Below are positions 1 through 7,227 of a stretch of 42,666 nt of DNA, in pieces. The notes under the pieces were generated by a model. The model was given only the letters and a program-made list of their open reading frames with translations. It made no database searches and had not been told where the DNA came from. A program made the translations under genes and the position numbers. Numbering within the stretch: the stretch's first letter is position 1; every line of letters begins with the position of its first letter. Source of the DNA: Patescibacteria group bacterium (GTDB lineage Bacteria > Patescibacteriota > Patescibacteriia > Patescibacteriales > JAQTRU01); assembly GCA_028711655.1 (NCBI GenBank), contig JAQTRU010000006.1:1-42666 (forward strand), written 5' to 3'.

Positions 1-1
1 C

Positions 2-853
2 ATTTACTTTATGAAGGACTTCTTCGTCGCTGATCCGGCTGTCCATAAGGGCAAGCCATTAGTGGGTATAGCCATCGGGACTGAAAAGTCCGACTTGGAA
101 CGGGCAAAGCAAGCCTTGGAAATGGGGGTGGGAATAATTGTTATTGACAGCAGCCATGGCAATTGTCCCCCGGTGATTAACCAAGCCAAGGCGGTGGTAG
201 AGATGTCCGGAGACCTAGCCGCTGTGATTGCCGGCAATGTGGCTGATATTGACGGTTATTATCGTTTGGCTCAAGTCGGAGTTCACGGAGTGAAATGCGG
301 CATCGGTCCCGGTTCAATCTGCACCACCTCGCAGGTAACCGGCGCCGGTATGCCTATGTTTACTTTAATCCGGGAACTTGATTTTATCCGCCGGAAGCTG
401 AAGAGCAAAGGAGAACATGCTCCGGTCATAATTCCCGACGGCAGCGTTGAGGGTCCGGGAGACATGGTGATTGCTTTGGCTGCTGGCGGCGACGCTTGCA
501 TGTCCGGCAAGTGGCTGGTGGCAGCCGGCGAGTCATTGTCTTGCCGGGAAAACGGCGTAGACAACGAAGGCTTCGTGAAATATTGGGGCATGGCTTCAGC
601 CAGGGCGATAAAAGCCCGAATGGCCAGAAGTCGGTATCAAGGCAAAACCGCGCCGGAAGGAGTGGAGGGCAGAGTTAAACACCGCGGACCCTTAAAAACC
701 TGGATAGGAGGAGATATAGAATTGATCCAGGGAGGGTTTGCTCATGCTGGCGCGGCTGATTTGGCCTCCCTGCACGAATTCGGCAATCGGCCGATAGCTT
801 TTGTCAGGTTTTCTTCAGCCGGGCAGGAACAAATTCGGACTCGGCTTGATTGA
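2..853 (+). CDS. guaB: IMP dehydrogenase / GMP reductase family protein (5' partial)
   Basis: The reading frame is open to the left edge, so the N-terminus is missing and the first visible Met (position 11) is probably internal. The fragment is the C-terminal part of the IMPDH/GMPR TIM barrel. The catalytic loop reads GIGPGSICTT, with the nucleophilic Cys at 320-322. A GMASARA segment, an SRY pair and a PEGVEG flap follow. The Arg-Tyr pair plus the EGVEG flap favour IMP dehydrogenase (IMP to XMP, NAD-dependent, guanine nucleotide synthesis) over GMP reductase, but the sequence is divergent (for example MSGKWLVAAGES where classical IMPDH has MLGSLLAG), so the exact reaction is less certain than the family. 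It ends in TGA and is followed closely by a terminator-like hairpin. The only other purine-pathway gene here is the PurF-like gene at 7228, and the two are not adjacent. Confidence 0.85.
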   Translation: MYFMKDFFVADPAVHKGKPLVGIAIGTEKSDLERAKQALEMGVGIIVIDSSHGNCPPVINQAKAVVEMSGDLAAVIAGNVADIDGYYRLAQVGVHGVKCGIGPGSICTTSQVTGAGMPMFTLIRELDFIRRKLKSKGEHAPVIIPDGSVEGPGDMVIALAAGGDACMSGKWLVAAGESLSCRENGVDNEGFVKYWGMASARAIKARMARSRYQGKTAPEGVEGRVKHRGPLKTWIGGDIELIQGGFAHAGAADLASLHEFGNRPIAFVRFSSAGQEQIRTRLD

Positions 854-871
854 AGAGGTAAATAATTAAAC

Positions 872-905
872 AAGGGATTGCGCTAAGGTGTAGTCCCTTT
901 TTTTC
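872..905 (+). terminator. Rho-independent terminator after the IMPDH-family gene
   Basis: AAGGGA (872-877) pairs with TCCCTT (894-899), closing a loop of about 16 nt, and a T-rich run follows at 898-905. It lies about 20 nt after the stop codon. The stem is short, so strength is uncertain. Confidence 0.6.
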
Positions 906-995
906 TTGTTAAATTAGTACCTCGGTTTGTGGGGGCTTCGACCCCGCGCTAAAGGGCTCGAACCCCTTTACGGACTTGCGAGGCAAGCCCCGCTC

Positions 996-1074
996 TTAGC
1001 ACTCCCTTGACCCGCCTTCGTCCCGAGGCTTCGGGACTACGGCGAGGCAGGCACGAGCGCTTTTGTTATATAAT
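996..1074 (+). repeat. Broken tandem copy of the hrcA operator/promoter interrupted by a palindrome
   Basis: The 16 bases at 996-1011 (TTAGCACTCCCTTGAC) are identical to 1074-1089 in the functional operator. The expected continuation resumes at 1052 (CACGAGCGCTTTTGTTATA, compared with CACGAGTGC and GTTATAAT downstream). Between them, 1012-1051 is about 40 nt of imperfect palindrome with core CCCGAGGCTTCGGG. The simplest reading is a tandem duplication of the CIRCE/promoter region, one copy of which was then split by a small hairpin element. The rest of 905-1073 is GC-rich hairpin sequence with no gene. Confidence 0.6.
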
Positions 1075-1100
1075 TAGCACTCCCTTGACACGAGTGCTAA
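1074..1100 (+). promoter_or_regulatory. CIRCE operator (HrcA binding site)
   Basis: TTAGCACTC (1074-1082), a 9-nt spacer and GAGTGCTAA (1092-1100) form the exact CIRCE consensus, TTAGCACTC-N9-GAGTGCTAA. HrcA, encoded directly downstream, is the repressor known to bind this element, so the gene is expected to be autoregulated and heat-inducible. I see no second intact CIRCE before hsp20, dnaK or dnaJ. Those genes are therefore either co-transcribed from here or controlled otherwise. Confidence 0.95.
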
Positions 1101-1112
1101 TAGTGTTATAAT
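1085..1112 (+). promoter_or_regulatory. Sigma-70-type promoter of hrcA, -35 inside CIRCE
   Basis: TTGACA (1085-1090) lies within the CIRCE spacer and TATAAT (1107-1112) follows after 16 nt. Bound HrcA would cover the -35 hexamer. The expected transcription start (about 1118-1120) coincides with the hrcA ATG at 1119, which implies a leaderless or nearly leaderless mRNA. Confidence 0.9.
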
Positions 1113-1118
1113 GAAAAT

Positions 1119-1805
1119 ATGGATGAGAGAAAATTAATAATCTTAAATACAATTATAAAAGAACATATTAAAACTGGCGCTCCGGTGGGGTCAGGCGTTT
1201 TGGTTGATAAATACCGCCTGGATATTTCTCCGGCCACGGTCCGAAATGAAATGGCAGAGCTGGAAGAAGACGATTTTATAATCCAGCCCCATACTTCGGC
1301 CGGCCGCGTCCCCACGGAAAAAGCTTATAATTTATATTTGAGCAGTTTAAAAGAAAAGCAATTGGCGGAAAAAGAAGCGGAAGTTTTAAGGAAGGTCTTA
1401 AAAGGAAATGACGAAGCCAGTTTTAAGCAGGCGGCTAAAGAGATGGCCAAAATTTCGGGCAATGCGATTTTTTGGGCTTTCCATAAAAACAATCTTTATT
1501 ATACCGGCATTTCCAATTTATTTTCCCAGCCGGAATTTTCCAACCCGAATTTGATTTATGACATCTCCGCTATTATTGACCGGATGGACGAAATTATTGA
1601 CGATATTTTTAACGAAGTGAAAGAGACGGAAATTTTACTCGGTTCGGCCAACCCTTTTGGCGATTCCTGCTCCACGATTTTTTCTAAATACAGGCGGAGC
1701 GGCAAAATCGGCCTGTTCGGAATTTTAGGCCCGATGCGGATGGATTATGAAAAGAATCTGGCCGTGGTTAAGTATGTCGCGCAACGCATAACGCATAACG
1801 CATAA
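1119..1805 (+). CDS. hrcA: Heat-inducible transcription repressor HrcA (short form)
   Basis: HrcA represses chaperone genes by binding CIRCE. The N-terminal winged helix is clear: GSGVLVDKY, SPATVRNEMAELE, then HTSAGRVPTEKAY (residues about 22-72). The C-terminal effector-domain signature GILGPMRMDY is present near residue 205. At 228 residues it is about 100 shorter than typical HrcA (about 340), so the central inserted/dimerisation part is reduced. The ATG at 1119 sits at the predicted transcription start with no room for a Shine-Dalgarno. The last few codons and the TAA (1803-1805) lie inside a heptamer repeat array, so the C-terminal tail 'ITHNA' is repeat-encoded. The gene heads the grpE-hsp20-dnaK-dnaJ region. 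Confidence 0.93.
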   Translation: MDERKLIILNTIIKEHIKTGAPVGSGVLVDKYRLDISPATVRNEMAELEEDDFIIQPHTSAGRVPTEKAYNLYLSSLKEKQLAEKEAEVLRKVLKGNDEASFKQAAKEMAKISGNAIFWAFHKNNLYYTGISNLFSQPEFSNPNLIYDISAIIDRMDEIIDDIFNEVKETEILLGSANPFGDSCSTIFSKYRRSGKIGLFGILGPMRMDYEKNLAVVKYVAQRITHNA

Positions 1806-1860
1806 CGCATAACGTGAAACGCGTATCGCCAGTCGCATATCGCGTATCACATATCGCAAA
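1784..1860 (+). repeat. Heptamer tandem array (ACGCATA family), 11 units
   Basis: Eleven consecutive 7-nt units run in perfect register: four copies of ACGCATA, then ACGTGAA, ACGCGTA, TCGCCAG, TCGCATA, TCGCGTA, TCACATA and TCGCAAA. The array contains the hrcA stop codon and fills the gap to the next gene. The same family occurs at 3324-3400 and 12181-12215. Confidence 0.9.
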
Positions 1861-1866
1861 CTTTGT

Positions 1867-2694
1867 ATGAGTGAAGAAAAAAAATATCCAAAAATTATAG
1901 CTGGCGCTTTTATTTTCAATGATAAGGACGAACTGCTCTTAACCAAAGGGACCAAATGGCATGATAAATACGTATGTCTTGGCGGAAAAATAGAAGTTGG
2001 CGAAAAAATTGAAGAAACTTTGAGGAGAGAAGCCAAAGAAGAAGCAAACTTAGAGATAGAAAATATTGAATTTATAAATTTTTTAAATGGTTATGACGTA
2101 AACGACAGTTATGCCAGTCAAGATAATCACCTTTTTTTCCTTGATTATAAAGCCAAAGCAAAAAATTCAGATGAGATTAAATTAAACGGGGAATCATCCG
2201 GTTTCAAATGGTCGCCGGTTAAAGAATGGCTGAAGATGGATAAGAAAAGATTTGCCCCTTATGTTTATGAAGTTTTGGAAAAATTAGAAAAAAAGGACGA
2301 AAATTTTGAGCATAAATATTTGTTGGCCTTGGCTGATTACCAGAATTTATTAAAGCGGACGGCGCAGGAAAAGTTGGAATTCGTAAAATACGCCAATGAG
2401 GATTTAATTCAATCCATAATTCCCGTCTACGATAATTTAAAAATTTCTTTGGCGCACGTTGACGAAACTGTGAAAAAAAACGGCTGGCTGGAAGGTATAA
2501 AGCATGTCATACGGCAGTTTAAAGATGTTTTAGAAAGTATGGGCGTGGAAGAAATAAAAACCGTGGGAGAAAAATTTGACCATAATACGATGGAAGCGAT
2601 TGAGGGCAAGGGCGAGAAAGTTATAAAAGAAGTAAGGCCGGGATATAAGTTGAGTGGAAAGGTGATAGTGGCGGCGAAGGTGATAGTTGGATGA
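1867..2694 (+). CDS. grpE: Nudix hydrolase-GrpE fusion protein
   Basis: One uninterrupted 275-residue frame carries two domains. Residues 7 to about 135 are a Nudix hydrolase, with a Nudix box from G40 to L62: G, five residues, E46, seven residues, then R54-E55-A-K-E58-E59. Only the last conserved Gly is changed (Asn61). Nudix enzymes cleave nucleoside diphosphate-X compounds, often oxidised nucleotides. Residues about 145-275 are GrpE, the DnaK nucleotide-exchange factor: YLLALADYQNLLKRT at the end of the coiled coil, then the four-helix region, then the beta-wing with FDHNTMEAIEG and RPGYKLSGKVI. The usual long N-terminal coiled coil of GrpE is largely absent, with the Nudix domain in its place. 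Position between hrcA and hsp20/dnaK supports the GrpE role. An internal in-frame ATG at 2236 could in principle give a GrpE-only product. Confidence 0.9.
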   Translation: MSEEKKYPKIIAGAFIFNDKDELLLTKGTKWHDKYVCLGGKIEVGEKIEETLRREAKEEANLEIENIEFINFLNGYDVNDSYASQDNHLFFLDYKAKAKNSDEIKLNGESSGFKWSPVKEWLKMDKKRFAPYVYEVLEKLEKKDENFEHKYLLALADYQNLLKRTAQEKLEFVKYANEDLIQSIIPVYDNLKISLAHVDETVKKNGWLEGIKHVIRQFKDVLESMGVEEIKTVGEKFDHNTMEAIEGKGEKVIKEVRPGYKLSGKVIVAAKVIVG

Positions 2695-2882
2695 AATTCT
2701 AAACACTAAATCCTAAACTCTAAACAAATCCTAAATTCAAATTACCAAATTTTTTAAACCATTGTTTTGAGTTTTGGATTTTGGTAATTGTAATTTGTTT
2801 AGGATTTAGAATTTAGAGCTTAGGATTTAACGCCTAAGATTTAGGGTTTAAGATTTAATTAATAATTTAATTTGTCATTAGG
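2695..2882. repeat. Intergenic inverted AT-rich words (CTAAATCC family)
   Basis: The spacer starts with repeated TCCTAAA/CTAAAC words and ends with the complementary AGGATTTAGAATTTAG words. AATTACCAAA near 2742 and TTTGGTAATT near 2778 form the inner arms. No gene is visible. A related spacer lies at 39121-39235. Confidence 0.6.
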
Positions 2883-3338
2883 ATGACAGCAAAAAATATG
2901 GCTTTAATCAAATGGACCCCATTCTTTCCCGAAGCTTCGGGATTTGAGGACATGGACAAGATGTTCTCGGAACTTACCCCGGCTCTTTGGGGCGGGCGGA
3001 ACGGCTTTACCCCGGCGGTTGATATTTATGAGGATAAAAATAATGTTATCGTGGAAACCCAGCTGGCGGGCGTAGATTTGGAAAACGTTAAGATTTCTAT
3101 TGAAAACGATGTGCTTTGCATCAAAGGCGAAGGCGAGAAAAAGTCCGAGGTGGAAGACAAGAATTATTACCGCAAAGAAATCAGGCGCGGCAGTTTCTAC
3201 CGAAGCGTGGCTTTGCCGGCTCATGTGGCGGGCGAAAAGGCGAGCGCCGAAGCGATTGACGGCGTTTTAAAGATTTCTATTCCGAAAGCGGTTGGCGGTA
3301 AGCCGAAGACGATTAAGATTAAAACGCGTAACGCATAA
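2883..3338 (+). CDS. Small heat-shock protein, Hsp20/alpha-crystallin family
   Basis: An ATP-independent holdase that keeps unfolding proteins soluble for DnaK/DnaJ/GrpE. The alpha-crystallin domain runs from about residue 45 (TPAVDIYEDKNNVIVET) to 145, with the LAGVDLENVKISIENDVLCIKG strands and the family's GVLKISIPK motif near the end. The tail 'KTIKIK' resembles the C-terminal I-x-I anchor. The second Met (position 2898, protein starting MALIKW) is a common Hsp20 N-terminus and may be the real start; neither has a well-spaced Shine-Dalgarno. The last codons and the TAA (3336-3338) lie in a heptamer array, just as in hrcA. Confidence 0.92.
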   Translation: MTAKNMALIKWTPFFPEASGFEDMDKMFSELTPALWGGRNGFTPAVDIYEDKNNVIVETQLAGVDLENVKISIENDVLCIKGEGEKKSEVEDKNYYRKEIRRGSFYRSVALPAHVAGEKASAEAIDGVLKISIPKAVGGKPKTIKIKTRNA

Positions 3339-3400
3339 CGTGGAACACATAACGCATAACGTGTAACGCACAACACGTAACTTGAAACGCGCAACATACT
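3324..3400 (+). repeat. Heptamer tandem array (ACGCATA family), 11 units
   Basis: Eleven 7-nt units run in register: ACGCGTA, ACGCATA, ACGTGGA, ACACATA, ACGCATA, ACGTGTA, ACGCACA, ACACGTA, ACTTGAA, ACGCGCA, ACATACT. The array supplies the last residues and stop codon of the Hsp20 gene. It has the same length (77 nt) as the array at the end of hrcA. Confidence 0.9.
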
Positions 3401-3404
3401 CTTT

Positions 3405-3436
3405 TCTGTCATTCCCGCGAAAGCGGGAATCCAGGG
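3405..3436 (+). repeat. Left arm of a 32-bp perfect inverted repeat around the HEPN gene
   Basis: This arm contains the palindrome ATTCCCGCGAAAGCGGGAAT (3411-3430) flanked by TCTGTC and CCAGGG. The whole 32 nt is the exact reverse complement of 4220-4251. The palindrome resembles the widespread ATTCCC-N8-GGGAAT (dRS3-like) repeat type. Confidence 0.85.
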
Positions 3437-3516
3437 TTAAGTGATAGAAATATGGATATAGAGAAATCTTAACAGGCGGAGTGCTTGCAATTAGGCGAAG
3501 CTCCACCATAAATAAT

Positions 3517-4218
3517 ATGGAAGAAGAAAAATATAAAATTTTGAATTCTTATTATGCTAGATTAGTAGGAATTAGAGCTGGTTTTCCTAATAGTTCAATA
3601 AGACAAGAAATAGTAACGGATTATAACAATTTAGTAGATAATATTTCAAAAACTCTGGAGATTGAAATGAATGATTTTAAAATACCTGGATCCTCATTTT
3701 ATCCTCCGCAGAGTTATCAAAATTTTGGTTCATACGATAGAGGTGTAAGTAAATTTAAAATAGAACAGCTGCTTTCATATTTGGAAATAAGTTTTGGATT
3801 AGGCGAAAAAGTTCAGGAAATAGGAAGTTTAATTAATGCAATTAAAGATCAAGATTTAAGGGATAGGTGTTTTGATTTGTTAAGTGCATCATCAAATTTT
3901 GATAGAGTTATTAATCAAGCCACCTTAATTCTGGAAGATAGAATCAGAGTAAAATCCCAGGTAAAAGATAAATTAGAAGGCGTGAAGCTAGTAAATACAG
4001 TTTTGAACCCTAATTTATCAAAAACAATACTAAAAGTTAGTAGCGATGAGGATGGACATAGAGGCATTTGTGATATTTGTAGGGGGGTAATGTCGTCATT
4101 CAGAAATTCCACACACCACCATTTATCTGATAAATTTTCTAGAGAAGATGCACTTAAATTTTGTGGTTTTATTGATATTTTATTAAATATTATTGATAAT
4201 TCGACAATTAACAAATGA
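3517..4218 (+). CDS. TIGR02391-like HEPN-domain protein
   Basis: I place the start at the ATG at 3517 (MEEEKYKIL); the upstream in-frame GTG would add repeat-like sequence. The protein is about 233 residues. The C-terminal region has FRNSTHHH, which fits the RN-x3-H active-site signature of HEPN RNases and specifically the 'FRNxxxH' block of TIGR02391 proteins found in phage-defence and abortive-infection contexts. The N-terminal half is helical and not recognised. The gene is more AT-rich than its neighbours and sits inside a perfect 32-bp inverted repeat between hsp20 and dnaK, so I infer late insertion into the chaperone cluster. No partner nucleotidyltransferase is adjacent. The family call is by motif only. 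Confidence 0.6.
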   Translation: MEEEKYKILNSYYARLVGIRAGFPNSSIRQEIVTDYNNLVDNISKTLEIEMNDFKIPGSSFYPPQSYQNFGSYDRGVSKFKIEQLLSYLEISFGLGEKVQEIGSLINAIKDQDLRDRCFDLLSASSNFDRVINQATLILEDRIRVKSQVKDKLEGVKLVNTVLNPNLSKTILKVSSDEDGHRGICDICRGVMSSFRNSTHHHLSDKFSREDALKFCGFIDILLNIIDNSTINK

Positions 4219-4219
4219 C

Positions 4220-4251
4220 CCCTGGATTCCCGCTTTCGCGGGAATGACAGA
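4220..4251 (-). repeat. Right arm of the 32-bp perfect inverted repeat
   Basis: Exact reverse complement of 3405-3436. It starts two bases after the HEPN stop codon. Confidence 0.85.
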
Positions 4252-4291
4252 GGAGACAAATTAAAATAATTAATTCGTCATTTCTTTTTTT

Positions 4292-4369
4292 TGTCATTCC
4301 GGCCTCCGAGCCGGAATCTAGGGTTCAGCGAAACCATTTCTGGATTCCCGCTTTCGCGGGAATGACGGA
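4292..4369. repeat. Second inverted pair of GTCATTCC elements before dnaK
   Basis: A variant element (GTCATTCCGG...CCGGAATCTAGGG, 4292-4323) faces an inverted standard element (CTGGATTCCCGC...GCGGGAATGAC, 4340-4366). They share the GTCATTCC/GGAAT ends with the HEPN-flanking pair. The right element ends just before the upstream candidate ATG of dnaK. Confidence 0.75.
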
Positions 4370-4393
4370 GAGATGGCAATAAGAATAAAATTT

Positions 4394-6319
4394 ATGGGAA
4401 AAATATTAGGTATTGATTTAGGCACGACCAACAGTGCCATGGCGATTATTGAAGGCGGAAAGCCGAAAATTTTAGAAAATGCGGAAGGGGCCAGAACCAC
4501 GCCGTCTACTGTGGCGATTTCCAAAAACGGCGAACGCCTAGTCGGGCAAACCGCCAAACGACAGGCCGTTACCAATCCGGAAAACACGGTTTATGCGGTG
4601 AAGCGCTTAATCGGCCGGCATTTTAACGATGAAGAAGTGCAAAGGGATGTGAAAAATGCTTCTTACAAAATCGTTCAGGCCGGGGAAGGCGTAAAGGTGA
4701 AAATGGCGGATAAAGAATATACGCCGCAGGAAGTTTCAGCCATGATTTTATCTAAATTAAAAGCCGATGCCGAAGCGAAATTGGGAGAAAAAATTACCGA
4801 GGCGATTATTACCGTGCCGGCTTATTTTAACGACTCGCAAAGGCAGGCCACCAAAGATGCCGGGAAAATCGCAGGCTTTGACGTAAAACGCATTATTAAC
4901 GAACCGACCGCGGCCGCTCTGGCTTATGGCTTTGAGAAAAAAAAGGGTGAGCAAATCGCGGTTTACGATTTGGGCGGGGGCACTTTTGATATTTCCATTT
5001 TAGACGTTTCCGAAGATACGGTGGAAGTAAAATCCACCAACGGCGATACGCACTTGGGCGGAGAAGATTTTGACCAAAGGATTATTGAATGGATAATCAG
5101 CGAATTTAAAAAAGATCAGGGAATTGACTTGGGCAAAGACCCCCTGGCTTTGCAGAGAATCAAGGAGGCGGCGGAAAAAGCCAAGATTGAATTGTCCACG
5201 ACAAATGAAACCGAAATCAACCAGCCATTTATAACGACCGGTTCGGACGGACCGAAACATTTGGTCATGAAAATGAGTCGGGCAAAGCTGGAAGACTTGG
5301 TTGGAGATTTAGTGGAAAAAACTTTAGAGCCCTGTAAAGCGGCTTTGGCAGATGCTAAATTAGAAGTAAAGGATTTAGAAGAAGTAATTTTAGTCGGCGG
5401 CATGACCCGCATGCCCATGGTTCAGAAAAAAGTTAAGGAGTTTTTCAACAAAGAGCCGCATTTGGGCGTTAATCCTGATGAAGTGGTGGCGGCAGGGGCT
5501 GCGGTTCAGGCCGGAGTCTTGCAGGGCGACGTTAAAGATGTTTTACTTTTGGATGTAACCCCCCTTACTTTAGGCATTGAGACTTTGGGCGGAGTGGCCA
5601 CGCCTTTGATTGAAAAAAACACCACGATTCCGACTTCAAAGTCCCAGATTTTTTCCACGGCGGCTGACGGACAGACCAGCGTGGAAATCCATGTCCTGCA
5701 AGGCGAACGGCCGATGGCGCAGGACAATAAAACTTTGGGCCGGTTTATTTTAGATGGCCTTCCGTCCGCGCCCCGGGGCGTGCCGCAGGTTGAAGTTTCC
5801 TTTGATATTGACGCCAATGGAATTTTGAACGTTAAAGCCACGGACAAGGCCACGGGCAAAAACCAACACATCACCATTACCGCTTCGTCAGGGCTTTCCA
5901 AGGAAGAAGTGGAGAAAATGAAAAAAGAAGCGGAACTCCATGCCGAAGAAGATAAAAAGAAAAAAGAGCAGATTGACATAAAAAATCAGGCGGACGCGGT
6001 TGTATTTTCTACGGAAAAAATGCTTAAAGAATCCGGCGACCCCAGCCATGAAGGCGGGGCAGGTAAAATAAAACCGGAAGATAAAAAAGAGCTGGAAGAA
6101 AAATTAGAAGCTTTGAAAAAAGTTAAAGATTCTGATAATTATGAAGAGATGAAGAAAAAGATGGAAGAAATGAATCAGGTGGCGCAAAAAATCGGCGCGG
6201 CCATGTATCAACAGCAAGCGCAAGCCGGACAAGGCGAGCAAAAAGGCGAGAAGGCTGGAGAAAGTAAAGAAGAAAAGAAGGGTGATGAACCGGTGGAAGG
6301 AGAGGTAGTGGATAAATAA
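4394..6319 (+). CDS. dnaK: Chaperone protein DnaK (Hsp70)
   Basis: ATP-dependent chaperone of about 641 residues, normal length. Visible motifs: phosphate-1 GIDLGTTNS at the very N-terminus, [26 protein letters not shown], phosphate-2 [12 protein letters not shown], adenosine loop GGMTRMPMV, and linker/substrate-domain start [19 protein letters not shown]. The lid is Lys/Glu-rich and ends in a [13 protein letters not shown]-type low-complexity tail and EVVDK. I chose the second Met (4394) because DnaK proteins start MGKIIGIDLG; an in-frame ATG at 4373 would add seven residues but overlaps the palindromic repeat and has a GGAG only two bases away. Partners in this window are DnaJ, Hsp20 and the Nudix-GrpE fusion. 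Confidence 0.98.
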   Translation: MGKILGIDLGTTNSAMAIIEGGKPKILENAEGARTTPSTVAISKNGERLVGQTAKRQAVTNPENTVYAVKRLIGRHFNDEEVQRDVKNASYKIVQAGEGVKVKMADKEYTPQEVSAMILSKLKADAEAKLGEKITEAIITVPAYFNDSQRQATKDAGKIAGFDVKRIINEPTAAALAYGFEKKKGEQIAVYDLGGGTFDISILDVSEDTVEVKSTNGDTHLGGEDFDQRIIEWIISEFKKDQGIDLGKDPLALQRIKEAAEKAKIELSTTNETEINQPFITTGSDGPKHLVMKMSRAKLEDLVGDLVEKTLEPCKAALADAKLEVKDLEEVILVGGMTRMPMVQKKVKEFFNKEPHLGVNPDEVVAAGAAVQAGVLQGDVKDVLLLDVTPLTLGIETLGGVATPLIEKNTTIPTSKSQIFSTAADGQTSVEIHVLQGERPMAQDNKTLGRFILDGLPSAPRGVPQVEVSFDIDANGILNVKATDKATGKNQHITITASSGLSKEEVEKMKKEAELHAEEDKKKKEQIDIKNQADAVVFSTEKMLKESGDPSHEGGAGKIKPEDKKELEEKLEALKKVKDSDNYEEMKKKMEEMNQVAQKIGAAMYQQQAQAGQGEQKGEKAGESKEEKKGDEPVEGEVVDK

Positions 6320-6377
6320 AAATTAGGATTCTTGGGATTCTTAAGATTCTTAGGATAATTAGGAAGTGTATTTACTG

Positions 6378-6407
6378 GTTGCCTCTTGAAATTTAAAAAG
6401 GGGCAAC
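6378..6407 (+). other. Hairpin between dnaK and the small membrane gene
   Basis: GTTGCCTCTT (6378-6387) pairs with AAGGGGCAAC (6398-6407) with one G-T pair. There is no clear T-run, so it may be a transcript-stabilising or processing hairpin rather than a terminator. Confidence 0.5.
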
Positions 6408-6444
6408 TTGTTAAGCGCACTTTTAATAAAAGAGGAGGATAAAG

Positions 6445-6684
6445 ATGTTTTCTGATAACTCTATTGGCCGAAGTTGTTTTGCGTTTCTTTTACTCGTCGC
6501 AATTATAGGGTATTTTTATCTGCTCGCTTCTCTTTTTTGGTTATTGCCGGTTAAGTTTTTTGGATCAGGGCCGGTAATACTGTTTTATGAGATTCTTGGC
6601 GGCATTGTTGTTGCCCTTGTTCTTTTTGACCTTTTTGTTTTATGTCCAATGAGAGAAAAAGACGCCAGAGAATACGGAGGATAA
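6445..6684 (+). CDS. Small two-helix membrane protein of unknown function
   Basis: 79 residues, not recognised. Two hydrophobic segments (about residues 11-36 and 43-66) are joined by a short polar turn with VKFFGSG. The C-terminus is charged (REKDAREYGG), so both ends are probably cytoplasmic. A strong Shine-Dalgarno (GAGGAGG) stands 6-12 bases before the ATG, which is unusual here because most starts in this window lack one and supports a real, well-translated gene. A hairpin follows the stop. Confidence 0.6.
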   Translation: MFSDNSIGRSCFAFLLLVAIIGYFYLLASLFWLLPVKFFGSGPVILFYEILGGIVVALVLFDLFVLCPMREKDAREYGG

Positions 6685-6708
6685 CGGAAGCCAAAATTAA
6701 GAAACCGG

Positions 6709-6732
6709 GGGAGATAAAAATCTCCCTCTTTA
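6709..6732 (+). terminator. Hairpin terminator after the small membrane gene
   Basis: GGGAGAT (6709-6715) pairs with ATCTCCC (6720-6726) around an AAAA loop, followed by a short T-containing tail. Confidence 0.55.
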
Positions 6733-6777
6733 AACAATTTAGTATTTTATATAATTTATTTATAATTTAAAAATAAT

Positions 6778-7080
6778 ATGGAAAACCAGAGACCGAATAA
6801 TCCGCCGGCCGGGACGCAGGAAATAAAAGTGGCGGACAATATCCCCGGCGCCGAATACGCCAACGCCATGCAGATTATCCACAATAAAGACGAATTTCAG
6901 CTGGTGTTTTTTAATATTATGGGCGCTTCCGGACGGGTAACGGGAAAAATTATAACCAGCCCGGGCCATTTCAAAAGAATGATTGCGGCTATGGCGGATA
7001 ACTTGAAGAAATATGAGGAAAAATTCGGAGAAGTGGAAAAAGCCGCCGGACCGGAAAAAGAAATTGGGTTTAAAGGATAA
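6778..7080 (+). CDS. DUF3467 family protein
   Basis: A 100-residue protein with the DUF3467 pattern: GAEYANAMQIIHNKDEFQLVF, then SGRVTGKIITSPGHFKRM and an amphipathic helix with KKYEEKFGEVEK. The family is small, soluble and functionally uncharacterised; no catalytic residues are known to me. An upstream TATAAT (6750-6755) suggests its own promoter, though no good -35 is present. It lies between the chaperone genes and the PurF-like gene without obvious functional linkage. Confidence 0.7.
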   Translation: MENQRPNNPPAGTQEIKVADNIPGAEYANAMQIIHNKDEFQLVFFNIMGASGRVTGKIITSPGHFKRMIAAMADNLKKYEEKFGEVEKAAGPEKEIGFKG

Positions 7081-7227
7081 ATAATCCCCCCAGCCCCCTT
7101 TATCCGCCGCAGGAGCCACCGTAATAGCGGGACAGGCGGGACAGGCAAGGGGGCATGAAGAGATAAAATTGATAATTTGTAATTGACAATTGATATAACG
7201 TTCATTTCCAAGCGAGAGGAGGGAAGT

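Noticed and set aside
4367-4393. Upstream ATG (4373) as the dnaK start
   Set aside because: It overlaps the palindromic element, its GGAG is too close, and DnaK proteins conserve MGKIIGIDLG-type starts, which matches the ATG at 4394.
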